Shown: piece by piece, positions 1-7,121 of the stretch | How positions within the stretch are numbered: the first letter of the stretch is position 1 | How the letters are laid out: each line of letters opens with the position of its first letter | NCBI RefSeq assembly: GCF_013179805.1 | Contig: NZ_SRRZ01000130.1 | Coordinates: 1-21,373 of the forward strand | Direction of reading: 5' to 3' | DNA length: 21,373 nt | Origin: Microcoleus asticus IPMA8 | GTDB lineage: Bacteria > Cyanobacteriota > Cyanobacteriia > Cyanobacteriales > Microcoleaceae | Notes under the pieces: model-generated | The model's database searches: none | Told to the model about the DNA's origin: nothing | What the model saw: only the letters and a program-made list of their open reading frames with translations | Made by a program: the position numbers and the translations under genes

Positions 1-75
1 TCCTTAGTAGTGTAGATTTTCAGATCTGAAGTCTATTTATTTTCAACTCACCTTTGCTGAGTCTTTTCTTGCTGC

Positions 76-1656
76 CTAGTCTAAACTCCAGGTTGAATTG
101 AAAGTTTTACCGCATTCGTGAGCGCATACGTCCAACCTTTTAGAACAGGAAAAACTTTTTGTGAGGTCTTCGCGAAACCAATCTCTTGCGATCGCATCTT
201 TCACCGATTGAGTTCTGAGAGAATTAAAGCCATTTCCGTATTTTTCAATTAAAGCCAGCATTTGCGGTCTGTAAGTGTGGTTATAAACAGCGTATTTAGT
301 ATGGCTTACCCAACAGCAAGGCCAGAGTTCCGCTTCAAAACTGATGAAAATCTCTTTGGTGGCTTGAGTTTGACAGCTAATTTCTACATTTCGGTAGTAA
401 TTGTTTAGGCTACCAAATTTTTCTACAGCTTGGATAAATTGGTCTCCCTGGGGATTTTTATATTGTTCCAACGATGGGGGTTGAAGTTCTTCGCTTGCTG
501 GCTCTGATGGGACAGAAGGAGTTGGTTCTGGTGCTTGAGAACTTTCGATAGCTATAGCTTGATACCAAGCATAATTTGCTTTTTCTGGTTGCCCCAACTG
601 AGTCAACACTTTAGCTAAATTGCGATAAGCTCCTGCAAAATTGGGCTTAAGCTCGATCGCCTTTTGGTAATAAGCACTAGCTGGCTGCCACTGTTGCTGT
701 TGAGCATAAAGACTGCCGACATTAGCATAAACTTCTGGAAAATTAGGCTGAATTTTTAGGGCTTTTGCGTAACAGTCTGCTGCTGCTTGCATCTTCCCCA
801 AACCTTGAACAGCATTGCCTAAAGTTTTCCAGGCTGCTGCAAAATTAGGTTGAATTTTCAGGGCTTTTTGGCTGGCTGCGATCGCTTCTGATAGCTTTCC
901 TTGTTTCAAACATTTCTCAGCTTGTCGGTGGAACTGAAGCGCGGCCTGTTCTTGATGCTGAGGGGCTGGCCAATTAGCTGTTTCTGGTTGGTTTTGGCGA
1001 TCGCTCTTAGCCTCTAGCTGAGAGTTTTCTGCCTTCTGGGGCTGTTGATTTGCGGACTCTTTGTCATAAATCTCTTTCGCCACAAAACGAGAGGTTGCTT
1101 TCGGTACAAACTCGACAAATCCTAATTCTTCTGCTAAAGCGCGAGCTGATTCTACTTGGTGCTGGTTGTGTTCAAATATCAAGTAGTGCCATACAGCTTT
1201 TCCGCCAGCTTGGATAAAGGCATTAACAGACTGCATTATCCTGTCCCAGTTGGTATTTTGGCGGTAGATGCTGTTAGTATCTGCCAACCCGTCGATACTA
1301 AAAATTACGCGATCGTGTTCTCCTGTCATCGCCTTTGCCAGGGCTTGCCACCAGTCGGGGTTGCGTCCGCTACCGTTGGTGTACACGCTGATATGAGGAA
1401 CTCCCATGCGGTGCAAATATTCGATCGCCGGAATTGTAGTATTGCTAGTCATAGCATCGCCGTAGTTGCCGCACATATAAACCAAATCCAACTGAGAGCA
1501 AAAATCTTTTGGGAAAATTCTTTCAATATCCTCCATCTTTAATTCCGCCCCCGGCAAAATCGGGTTGTCGGTGCGGGGACACTGGGGGCAAGCTGCATTG
1601 CACCTGGAGGTAATTTCTACGCTGACTATCTTGATATCTTCATATTTTAAGTACAT
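76..1656 (-). CDS. Radical SAM protein with internal TPR block and SPASM-like C-terminus
   Basis: The 526-residue protein begins with a radical-SAM core whose CxxxCxxC cluster-binding motif is visible at C19, C23 and C26; such enzymes use a [4Fe-4S] cluster and S-adenosylmethionine to start radical chemistry. The core runs to about residue 195. A Gln/Glu-rich linker follows, then four tetratricopeptide repeats (about 238-371, with recurring ALKIQPNF-type ends) and a Pro/Glu-rich linker. The C-terminal part holds clustered cysteines (C447, C448, C504, C511, C515) resembling a SPASM domain for auxiliary Fe-S clusters. The ATG at 1656 places the Cys motif at the usual distance from the N-terminus. 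The gene stands alone, and no peptide substrate or partner enzyme is visible nearby. The substrate is unknown: SPASM proteins often modify peptides, but that is only family knowledge. The fold assignment is firm; the function is open. Confidence 0.9.
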   Translation of the reverse strand: MYLKYEDIKIVSVEITSRCNAACPQCPRTDNPILPGAELKMEDIERIFPKDFCSQLDLVYMCGNYGDAMTSNTTIPAIEYLHRMGVPHISVYTNGSGRNPDWWQALAKAMTGEHDRVIFSIDGLADTNSIYRQNTNWDRIMQSVNAFIQAGGKAVWHYLIFEHNQHQVESARALAEELGFVEFVPKATSRFVAKEIYDKESANQQPQKAENSQLEAKSDRQNQPETANWPAPQHQEQAALQFHRQAEKCLKQGKLSEAIAASQKALKIQPNFAAAWKTLGNAVQGLGKMQAAADCYAKALKIQPNFPEVYANVGSLYAQQQQWQPASAYYQKAIELKPNFAGAYRNLAKVLTQLGQPEKANYAWYQAIAIESSQAPEPTPSVPSEPASEELQPPSLEQYKNPQGDQFIQAVEKFGSLNNYYRNVEISCQTQATKEIFISFEAELWPCCWVSHTKYAVYNHTYRPQMLALIEKYGNGFNSLRTQSVKDAIARDWFREDLTKSFSCSKRLDVCAHECGKTFNSTWSLD

Positions 1657-1740
1657 GAGTTTTCCCCAATTAATTTTTTATGAATGTTGAGAAAGGACGC
1701 GACAATCGCTATCTTAGTTCCTAAACTTAATAAAAATCAA

Positions 1741-1780
1741 AAACCGCGGCCGGATGTCGATCGAGCCGCGGTTTTTTTTT
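1741..1780. terminator. Bidirectional-looking intrinsic terminator behind the Bax-inhibitor-1 gene
   Basis: A 10-bp perfect inverted repeat (1741-1750 and 1765-1774, core ACCGCGGC) encloses a 14-base loop. It is followed by nine T on the + strand; on the - strand the stem is followed by T-rich sequence (TTTTTGATTTTT). It lies 19 bases beyond the stop of the 1799-2527 gene, so its main use is probably to end that leftward transcript before the radical-SAM promoter region. Confidence 0.85.
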
Positions 1781-1798
1781 AAGCTAAAGTTTCAATTA

Positions 1799-2527
1799 TT
1801 AATCGCGGCTGTTGATAGCAATCAGCAGGCGCAGAATAAAGATGAACAAGTTGATGTAGGTCAAGTACATCGACAGAGCAGCGGGCAAATACTGGTCGTC
1901 GCGGTAGCTGCGGGGTAATATGTAAAAATCGACGATCGCAGCGCCGGCGAACAGAAATACGCCGATGCCGGAAATGCCAATTTCCAACCAAGTTGGGGTG
2001 TAGATGCCAAATACAGAGAGCAGAACCTGACCGACAACGACGACGAACAAAGCAATGACACCTAAACTGATAGTTTTGGTGAGGGCCATGCCGTCTGTTT
2101 CGGACAAGTTGGAGCCAATTTGGCGGGCGGCGATAAAGGTAATGCCGCAGCCGAGTGCTGCAAAACCGATCCCGGAGATGCCGACGCCTTGGGTTCTGAG
2201 GGCTGTAAATACCAATCCGCTGAGGGTGTAGCCCGAAAGCAGGCTGTAGGTTGCCAGCAGGGGCAAAGCGGTATTTTTGTTGCCTTGTTCGGCTGCACCG
2301 CGGGCGACGAAGAACAGAATTAATTCTACGACGATCGCGGCGATGAAGGTGGGAAAGAATATCCCGGGATAGTTGCGGATCACTCCGAGGCCGCCGTAGG
2401 CGCCGACAGCAGTTAAGACGAGTCCGCCGCCCACGAAGGGGAGAGCGTTGGAGATGACGTTGGGGCCTACGAGGGCGTGGTTTTTCGCCTCGCGCACGGC
2501 TTCGCGAAAATTGCTTGTGTTACTCAC
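1799..2527 (-). CDS. Bax inhibitor-1 (BI-1/YccA) family membrane protein
   Basis: The 242-residue protein is very hydrophobic, with about seven predicted transmembrane helices after a short polar N-terminus. It ends in the pattern typical of the BI-1 family: a helix containing GAAIVDFYIL, a short loop with the polar RDDQY stretch, and a last helix with YLTYINLFIFILRLL. BI-1 homologues in bacteria (YetJ, YccA) are linked to pH-sensitive calcium leak or to regulation of membrane proteolysis; which applies here is unknown. The start is a GTG at 2527, chosen because the following SNTSNFREAVREAK segment looks like the normal cyanobacterial N-terminus; no convincing Shine-Dalgarno sequence precedes it. 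The gene is monocistronic, with a strong terminator just downstream. Confidence 0.9.
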   Translation of the reverse strand: MSNTSNFREAVREAKNHALVGPNVISNALPFVGGGLVLTAVGAYGGLGVIRNYPGIFFPTFIAAIVVELILFFVARGAAEQGNKNTALPLLATYSLLSGYTLSGLVFTALRTQGVGISGIGFAALGCGITFIAARQIGSNLSETDGMALTKTISLGVIALFVVVVGQVLLSVFGIYTPTWLEIGISGIGVFLFAGAAIVDFYILPRSYRDDQYLPAALSMYLTYINLFIFILRLLIAINSRD

Positions 2528-2810
2528 GAGGATTTACCTAATTTTGGCTGAGAATTGCTATCTATATTTTGACAGCTTTACAGTTTGTTTGCAAAACCTG
2601 AAAGAGTTTAAAGATTTGATAAAGAACGGGGGTGAAATCACTCCAAAGCAGGGATCGATTGTTTATAATCGACTGCGTACAAGTCTGTGCCGTGTTGCCC
2701 TCTCGCACCGTTGCGCGTCGCTGCAGAGCTATCATTGAGGTTCAAGGGCGCTATCTGCAGGAGGGGCAAGCTGAGAGTCGATCGAATCGCAGATAGCTGA
2801 AGTCAATCAA
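2528..2810. other. Spacer with an inverted repeat and a lone -10-like box
   Basis: No gene is supported here. It contains the upstream region of the leftward BI-1 gene, a TATAAT at 2664-2669 on the + strand without a good -35 partner, and a 9-bp perfect inverted repeat (GCTATCTGC at 2750-2758, GCAGATAGC at 2789-2797, 30-base loop). If the TATAAT is used, the hairpin would lie in a long 5' leader of the PEP-CTERM gene. I recognise no known RNA family. Confidence 0.4.
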
Positions 2811-2956
2811 TTTTGGATTTGGGATTTACGATTTGGGATTGAGGACTCTATGCTAGAAGCAGGGGCCGCAGTTGATTTTAGGTTTTTGATTTGGGGCTTA
2901 GTTGAAACTAGGGACAGGAAACCCCAACAATCTAAAATCTCAAATCTCAAATCGCT
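2811..2956. repeat. Degenerate heptamer repeats in inverted orientation (STRR-like)
   Basis: Five consecutive heptamers of TTTGGGA type fill 2811-2845 (TTTTGGA, TTTGGGA, TTTACGA, TTTGGGA, TTGAGGA). Further TTTTAGG/TTTGGGG-like units lie around 2874-2898. Four heptamers of the opposite sense fill 2929-2956 (AATCTAA, AATCTCA, AATCTCA, AATCGCT). The two outer blocks could pair as an imperfect stem. Short tandem heptamer repeats of this sort are typical of filamentous cyanobacteria. Confidence 0.75.
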
Positions 2957-3046
2957 TGGGTTAGTTGCTAAGGTAGCTCAGACAGGGAAGGCCCAAAAAA
3001 TTAACGATCGAGTTCGATCGACAAAATGCTAAACAGGTAATGTCCA

Positions 3047-3373
3047 ATGCCCACCTTTTTTCCTAGCAAATTATTGCCAACTGCCGCCGGAATTTTATTG
3101 GCTGCCGCCGCTGTGATTTCAGGCAGTCAAGCTGCCCTTGCAGCTAATGTCCAAGCCGTTTCTACCACTGCTTCACGGCAGGGTTCAGAAAATTTGTTGC
3201 TGGCTCAAATCAGTCAACTCCGCGACGGTACAACTTCTCCAAGCCCTAGCCCGGGAACCGTAACGCCGGTTCCTCTGCCCGTAAGAATTCCTGAGCCTTC
3301 GACCGTGGTAGGGTTGGGTTTAATTGCGGGTTCGCTGGCGGTGACTCGCCGGAGAGTGAGATTTAAAAATTAG
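3047..3373 (+). CDS. Short PEP-CTERM sorting-domain protein
   Basis: This 108-residue secreted protein has an N-terminal signal peptide (about 1-33, hydrophobic core with an ALA|AN cleavage-like site) and a short Ser/Thr/Pro-rich mature region (SPSPSPGTVTPVPLP). It ends in a canonical PEP-CTERM sorting signal: Pro-Glu-Pro at 82-84, a hydrophobic helix at about 87-99, and Arg101-Arg103 followed by a basic tail. In this system an exosortase removes the tail during export; no exosortase gene lies in the window. The mature part is only about 50 residues and matches no known domain. The ATG at 3047 is the start because the other nearby ATG at 3040 runs into a stop after a few codons. Preceding heptamer repeats separate it from its neighbour. 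Confidence 0.85.
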   Translation: MPTFFPSKLLPTAAGILLAAAAVISGSQAALAANVQAVSTTASRQGSENLLLAQISQLRDGTTSPSPSPGTVTPVPLPVRIPEPSTVVGLGLIAGSLAVTRRRVRFKN

Positions 3374-3418
3374 ACTTTTTGCCAAAATCCGAGTGTTTGA
3401 TTGTTAACCGCAGAGGTA

Positions 3419-3439
3419 ACACAGGCGTGAGGCCCGTGT
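3419..3439. other. Small stem-loop between convergent genes
   Basis: ACACAGGC (3419-3426) and GCCCGTGT (3432-3439) form an 8-bp stem with one imperfect pair (G-U on the - strand RNA) and a 5-base loop. It lies between the convergent PEP-CTERM gene and chlD. No U-run follows on either strand, so a terminator role is possible but weak. Confidence 0.35.
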
Positions 3440-3473
3440 CTATAAATGCGGGTGGAATCTCGATTTAAGAATT

Positions 3474-5609
3474 TTAGCCGATCGCGTCGCGCAGAGCATT
3501 TTTAGTCATAGCTGCGATCGACTGTTCGGTAGCTTTCGGCAAGTGATAGTATTTCCCTCCAGAAGTCTTGGCCAATTCCTTCGCAAAGCCAGTCGAAATA
3601 AACTTGCTCTCCGTATCAATCACCAGCAACTGCATTCCCAACCCGCGAATTTTGGCAGCAATTTCTAACAATTCCTGCTTAATATCAGGCTTTTCTCCAT
3701 CTAAAATCGGTTCGCCCAAAGAACGAGCCAAAGGAATATTACCGCGTCCGTCGGTAATGGCGACAATCGCAACTTGACCGACATCTCCAGACTGCCGCGC
3801 GTTGACTCCGACGCGCACGGCTTGAGTTAAACCGTGGGCCAGGGGGGAACCGCCACCGCAGGGCAACCGTTCCAAACGCTTGCGGGCCAAGGCTATTGAG
3901 CGAGTCGGCGGTAGCAGCACTTCTGCTTGTTCTCCGCGAAAGGGAATCAGAGCAACTTGGTCGCGGCTTTGATAAGCTTCTGTGAGTAGCTGCATGACTG
4001 CACCTTTGGCCGACTGCATCCGGTTGAGCGCCATCGAACCGGAAGCATCCACAACAAATACGACTAAAGCTCCAGCTTTTCTGGCCAAGCGCTTCGCCCG
4101 AATGTCTCCCTGTTCCACAAATACACGGCGCTCAACCCCCCCTTGCCCGGGGGGTTGACTCGCCTCTTGCCCCCCCGAAGCTTGGGGGGGTTGGGGGGGG
4201 TGAGAATTCCTGTCGCGGCGGGCTTTTTGGTAGGGTGCGGCGGCTCTGAGGGTGGCGTCAACGGCGATGCGGCGGACGGGGCCTTTGGGCAATACTGGCT
4301 TGACGTAACGGCCTCTATCTTCCGAGAAAATGGTGCTGCGGCTGCCCGATTTGCCTTGGCGGTTGGCGGCTTGGGCGAAGAAAAGCACGCTGGGGTCGAG
4401 AATTACTCCTTCGGGGTCGAAGAGAAATTCTTCGGGAATGGTATCTTTTTCTGGTTCTTCTTCAGGTTCTGGGTTGTCTTCATCCTCTTGGTCTTCTTCG
4501 TCTTCTTGCTCGTTTTCTGGTTCGTCTTGTTCTTGTTCTGACTGCTTTTGGGGAGGCGGTGGGGGGGGAGGAGGAGGAGAGTTTTCGTCTGGGGGAGTTT
4601 GGATGATGGTGGCGCGGGGTACGATGACTAATTCTACGGCGCGGCGCAGGTCTTCGGCGTTAACTTCTGTGCGTCCCTCGATGGCTGCGGCGGCTTTGGC
4701 GACGCGGACTGCGAATATTTCGGCGCGGTGTCCTTGAACGCCGCCCCGGATGGCTTCTTCTACTAGGTAGGCAATTTGTTCGCGTTTAATGCTGACATCT
4801 TTGAGCCATTCTCTGGCTAGGATGATTTGGGTTTTGAGGTTGTCGGTATCTTCGCTGTATTGATTGAGAAATTCTTGGGGGGAGCTGGAGTAGGATAAAG
4901 CTTGTTCTACTGCATAGACTCTTTCTTCTATTTCGAGTGCTGCGTCGGCTGAAAGTACGATCGCGATTCGATCGAGCAAATGTTCTCGGAGCGGCCCTTC
5001 TTCGGGGTTGTAGGTAGCAATAAATAGAGGTTTGCAGGGGTGTTGGAAGCTAATGCCTTCGCGCTCTATTTGGTTGCGCCCTTCGGTTAATACTGTTAGC
5101 AATTGGTTGGAAATATTGTCATCGAGGAGGTTAATTTCATCTACATAAAGTACGCCTCGATTTGCTTGGGCTAAAAGTCCTGGTTGAAATACGGTTTCGC
5201 CGAATTTTACTGATTGTTCGACATCTACGGAACCTAAGAGTCTGTCTTCGGTGACACCCAAAGGAATTTGAATGAATGGTGTGGGAATTATTTCTGTATT
5301 TGGCGAATTAGTATCGGTAGTGTGGGCATCTTGCCCGCTTTCTTCCAATAGAGAAGATGCCTTTTGTTCAATATTTGCATTAGGTTCGGCGTTGCAAAAA
5401 GAGTCTTTAACAATTTCAATTGGTGGCAGTAAGGAGTGCAAGGCGCGGGCCATTACTGATTTTGCTGTCCCGCGACGGCCTGCGATCGCCACTCCTCCCA
5501 ATCCGGGATCGACTGCTGCTAACAGCAGGGCTAATTTGATTGCTTCTTGCCCGACTACGGCGGTGAGGGGAAAGGCTGTGGTGGAAGGGCTAAGGTTGGC
5601 TGCGGGCAT
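3474..5609 (-). CDS. chlD: Magnesium chelatase ATPase subunit D
   Basis: ChlD is the structural subunit of the ChlH-ChlI-ChlD magnesium chelatase, which inserts Mg2+ into protoporphyrin IX at the first committed step of chlorophyll synthesis. The 711-residue protein has an N-terminal AAA+ module with Walker A GRRGTAKS (44-51) and Walker B VLYVDEINLL (153-162). A proline run (about 345-353) and a strongly acidic linker (about 357-389) follow, then a C-terminal von Willebrand A domain with the MIDAS motif DASGSM (521-526) and TDGRG (619-623). Two segments look foreign: about 86-100 (SLLEESGQDAHTTDT) and about 468-493 (Pro/Gln/Gly-rich). Both are encoded by palindromic repeat DNA and both keep the frame. 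They lie in surface or linker positions, so the enzyme is probably active. The start is ATG 5609. A histidine kinase gene ends 34 bases upstream on the same strand. Confidence 0.97.
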   Translation of the reverse strand: MPAANLSPSTTAFPLTAVVGQEAIKLALLLAAVDPGLGGVAIAGRRGTAKSVMARALHSLLPPIEIVKDSFCNAEPNANIEQKASSLLEESGQDAHTTDTNSPNTEIIPTPFIQIPLGVTEDRLLGSVDVEQSVKFGETVFQPGLLAQANRGVLYVDEINLLDDNISNQLLTVLTEGRNQIEREGISFQHPCKPLFIATYNPEEGPLREHLLDRIAIVLSADAALEIEERVYAVEQALSYSSSPQEFLNQYSEDTDNLKTQIILAREWLKDVSIKREQIAYLVEEAIRGGVQGHRAEIFAVRVAKAAAAIEGRTEVNAEDLRRAVELVIVPRATIIQTPPDENSPPPPPPPPPQKQSEQEQDEPENEQEDEEDQEDEDNPEPEEEPEKDTIPEEFLFDPEGVILDPSVLFFAQAANRQGKSGSRSTIFSEDRGRYVKPVLPKGPVRRIAVDATLRAAAPYQKARRDRNSHPPQPPQASGGQEASQPPGQGGVERRVFVEQGDIRAKRLARKAGALVVFVVDASGSMALNRMQSAKGAVMQLLTEAYQSRDQVALIPFRGEQAEVLLPPTRSIALARKRLERLPCGGGSPLAHGLTQAVRVGVNARQSGDVGQVAIVAITDGRGNIPLARSLGEPILDGEKPDIKQELLEIAAKIRGLGMQLLVIDTESKFISTGFAKELAKTSGGKYYHLPKATEQSIAAMTKNALRDAIG
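4131..4208. repeat. C/G-tract palindromic repeat inserted in frame in chlD
   Basis: Two adjacent stem-loops are visible: AACCCCCC (from 4134) against GGGGGGTT (4149-4156), and CCCCCCC (4170-4176) against GGGGGGG (4184-4190), followed by a further G8 run at 4193-4200. The block encodes about residues 468-493 of ChlD, a Pro/Gln/Gly stretch between the acidic linker and the von Willebrand A domain. Its composition differs sharply from the flanks, and its length leaves the frame open. Confidence 0.75.
5318..5361. repeat. GGCATCTT/AAGATGCC palindrome inserted in frame in chlD
   Basis: GGCATCTT (5325-5332) is repeated inverted as AAGATGCC (5354-5361). A second nested palindrome, GGGCA..TGCCC, lies at 5324-5336. 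The block encodes roughly residues 83-97 of ChlD (within SLLEESGQDAHTT), in the loop after the SFCN segment of the AAA+ domain. This is the pattern of a small palindromic element tolerated in coding sequence. Confidence 0.6.
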
Positions 5610-5643
5610 AGGATTTTCGGATGTAAAAATTTGAACTTAATGT

Positions 5644-6852
5644 TTAGCTTACTTGTTGAAGGATTTTAACTTCTAGGGGCAGAATCACGGTAAAAGTTGA
5701 GCCGACTCCTATTTCTGATACTAGCTCGATTTTGCCTTGCAGCAGCGTGACGAGCTGCGATACTATTGCTAATCCCAGGCCTGTGCTTTCGGTGGGAAAG
5801 AGCTGTTTGCCGGCTTCTCCTGCTTGAAAGAAGGGATCAAAGATGCGGCTTGTATCTTCGGGGGCGATGCCCATGCCAGTATCTGTAATTGCGATCGCCC
5901 AATTTGCTTCTCCAGCAAGGCGGCAATTTAATTCAATGCTACCAGATTTTGTATAGCGAATGGCATTGCTCAGCAGGTTGATCAGAATTTGTTGCAGCCG
6001 CTGTCCGTCGGCGATTACTTGTGTTGGGGCGCAGTCGCTGGTAACAGAGAGCTTGAGTCCTTTAGCATCAGCAATTGGCTGCATCATTTCTACTGCGGTG
6101 TTAATTAGAGATTGTACATTAGTTCGCTGCAGGTTAAGTTTAATTTTTCCGGCATTGGCGCGAGAAAGTTCTAGTGTGTCATTAATCATGCCCAGCAACT
6201 GTCTGCCGTTGCGCAATACTCGCTCGATGTGTTCGGCGCCGGGGAGGGTATCTTTGATTTCAGATTGCCATTTTTCTTGGCGCAAAAACAGTTCGGAATA
6301 ACCGATAATTGAGTTGAGAGGAGTTTTGAGTTCGTGAGCTAAATGGTAGATGTTTTCTTGATTGACACTGACGAGGCGCTTGAGTTCTTGATTGGTGAGT
6401 TTTAACTGAGTTTGGATTTGTTGAATTTCCCGCAACCTCTGACCGACGTAGCTGTTGAAACACTGGGCAATTGCTTCGTCTAGTACGGCATCTATCAGCC
6501 GAAAAGCTCTGAATACGTCTGCGACGCTTCCTGCTAGCAATTCGGCTTCTAAGTGGGAGAATATTACTTGACGCAATAAATGGTATTCGCGGGCTACTTC
6601 TGCGGCGTCGTAGCCTTGTTCGGCTCTGATTAATCCGTGATCTAAACTGGCTTGAATTATTACTTTTATGTCGCTCTTTTGATATTGCGAGAGCACTGTC
6701 GTCATCGCGGCCAGCAGGTAAGGTATGTGATTTTCGATCGCTGACTGCGGTAAGGTGTCAGCGGTTTCAATTTTCCGATCCAAGCGTACTGCTTCAATCC
6801 AGTTTTTGAGGATAGTATCGGTTTTTTCGGCGAGCACTTGGCTATAGTCCAT
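5644..6852 (-). CDS. Soluble sensor histidine kinase with RsbRD-type N-terminal domain (copy 1)
   Basis: This 402-residue kinase has no transmembrane segment, so it should sense a cytoplasmic signal or partner. An all-helical N-terminal domain of RsbRD type (about 8-140; contains NWIEAVR and the conserved AEQGYDAAEVAREY) is followed by a short coiled coil (about 140-165). A HisKA domain comes next, with phospho-acceptor His173 in HELKTP, then an ATP-binding domain with N-box (Asn296), DTGMG (324-328), FDPFF and GLGLAIV (358-364). The start at ATG 6852 is chosen because MDYSQ aligns with the first residues of the paralogue at 8574-9779. The frame is open upstream to 7044, with another ATG at 6900, so a longer form is possible. 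No response regulator is in the window. It lies 34 bases upstream of chlD on the same strand and is divergent from the ion transporter. Confidence 0.9.
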   Translation of the reverse strand: MDYSQVLAEKTDTILKNWIEAVRLDRKIETADTLPQSAIENHIPYLLAAMTTVLSQYQKSDIKVIIQASLDHGLIRAEQGYDAAEVAREYHLLRQVIFSHLEAELLAGSVADVFRAFRLIDAVLDEAIAQCFNSYVGQRLREIQQIQTQLKLTNQELKRLVSVNQENIYHLAHELKTPLNSIIGYSELFLRQEKWQSEIKDTLPGAEHIERVLRNGRQLLGMINDTLELSRANAGKIKLNLQRTNVQSLINTAVEMMQPIADAKGLKLSVTSDCAPTQVIADGQRLQQILINLLSNAIRYTKSGSIELNCRLAGEANWAIAITDTGMGIAPEDTSRIFDPFFQAGEAGKQLFPTESTGLGLAIVSQLVTLLQGKIELVSEIGVGSTFTVILPLEVKILQQVS

Positions 6853-7053
6853 GATTTCTGCGTGGGGGGTTGAGTTTGGCAGATATTGCCCATGCTTCAT
6901 TGTAGTTGAGCTATCGCCCGATCGGTATACCAAACTTTGGGCGATCGCGACCCTGCCAAAAGAAGTAGTTTTGAGGTGATTTTTTTCCTGTGCCGGATCT
7001 CTGTCGAGTGCTCGTTCCCAGGTTGTTGCTACCAAAATCAGCACTTAAACTTA

Positions 7054-7082
7054 TTGACAGAAGAGCCATAAAGTAGTATACT
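7054..7082 (+). promoter_or_regulatory. Near-consensus sigma-70 promoter for the ion transporter
   Basis: TTGACA (7054-7059), a 17-base spacer and TATACT (7077-7082) give an almost ideal housekeeping promoter. The -10 box ends 39 bases before the transporter ATG at 7122, which also has an AGGGGA ribosome-binding site (7111-7116). It lies between the divergent kinase and transporter genes. Confidence 0.8.
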
Positions 7083-7121
7083 AAGCCAACCCGATAATTT
7101 TTAATTTTTTCAGGGGACTAA

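Noticed and set aside
1156..1542. 128-codon open frame opposite the radical-SAM core
   Set aside because: It is fully inside the conserved catalytic domain of the gene on the other strand, and no motif is recognisable.
2640..2740. tRNA-like or known riboswitch fold in the spacer
   Set aside because: No cloverleaf, T-loop GTTCRA box or recognisable riboswitch core could be found.
4143..4737. Open frames on the + strand across chlD, with Ser/Gly or Phe/Leu runs
   Set aside because: They mirror the acidic and proline-rich linker codons of chlD. The low-complexity translation is a shadow, not a gene.
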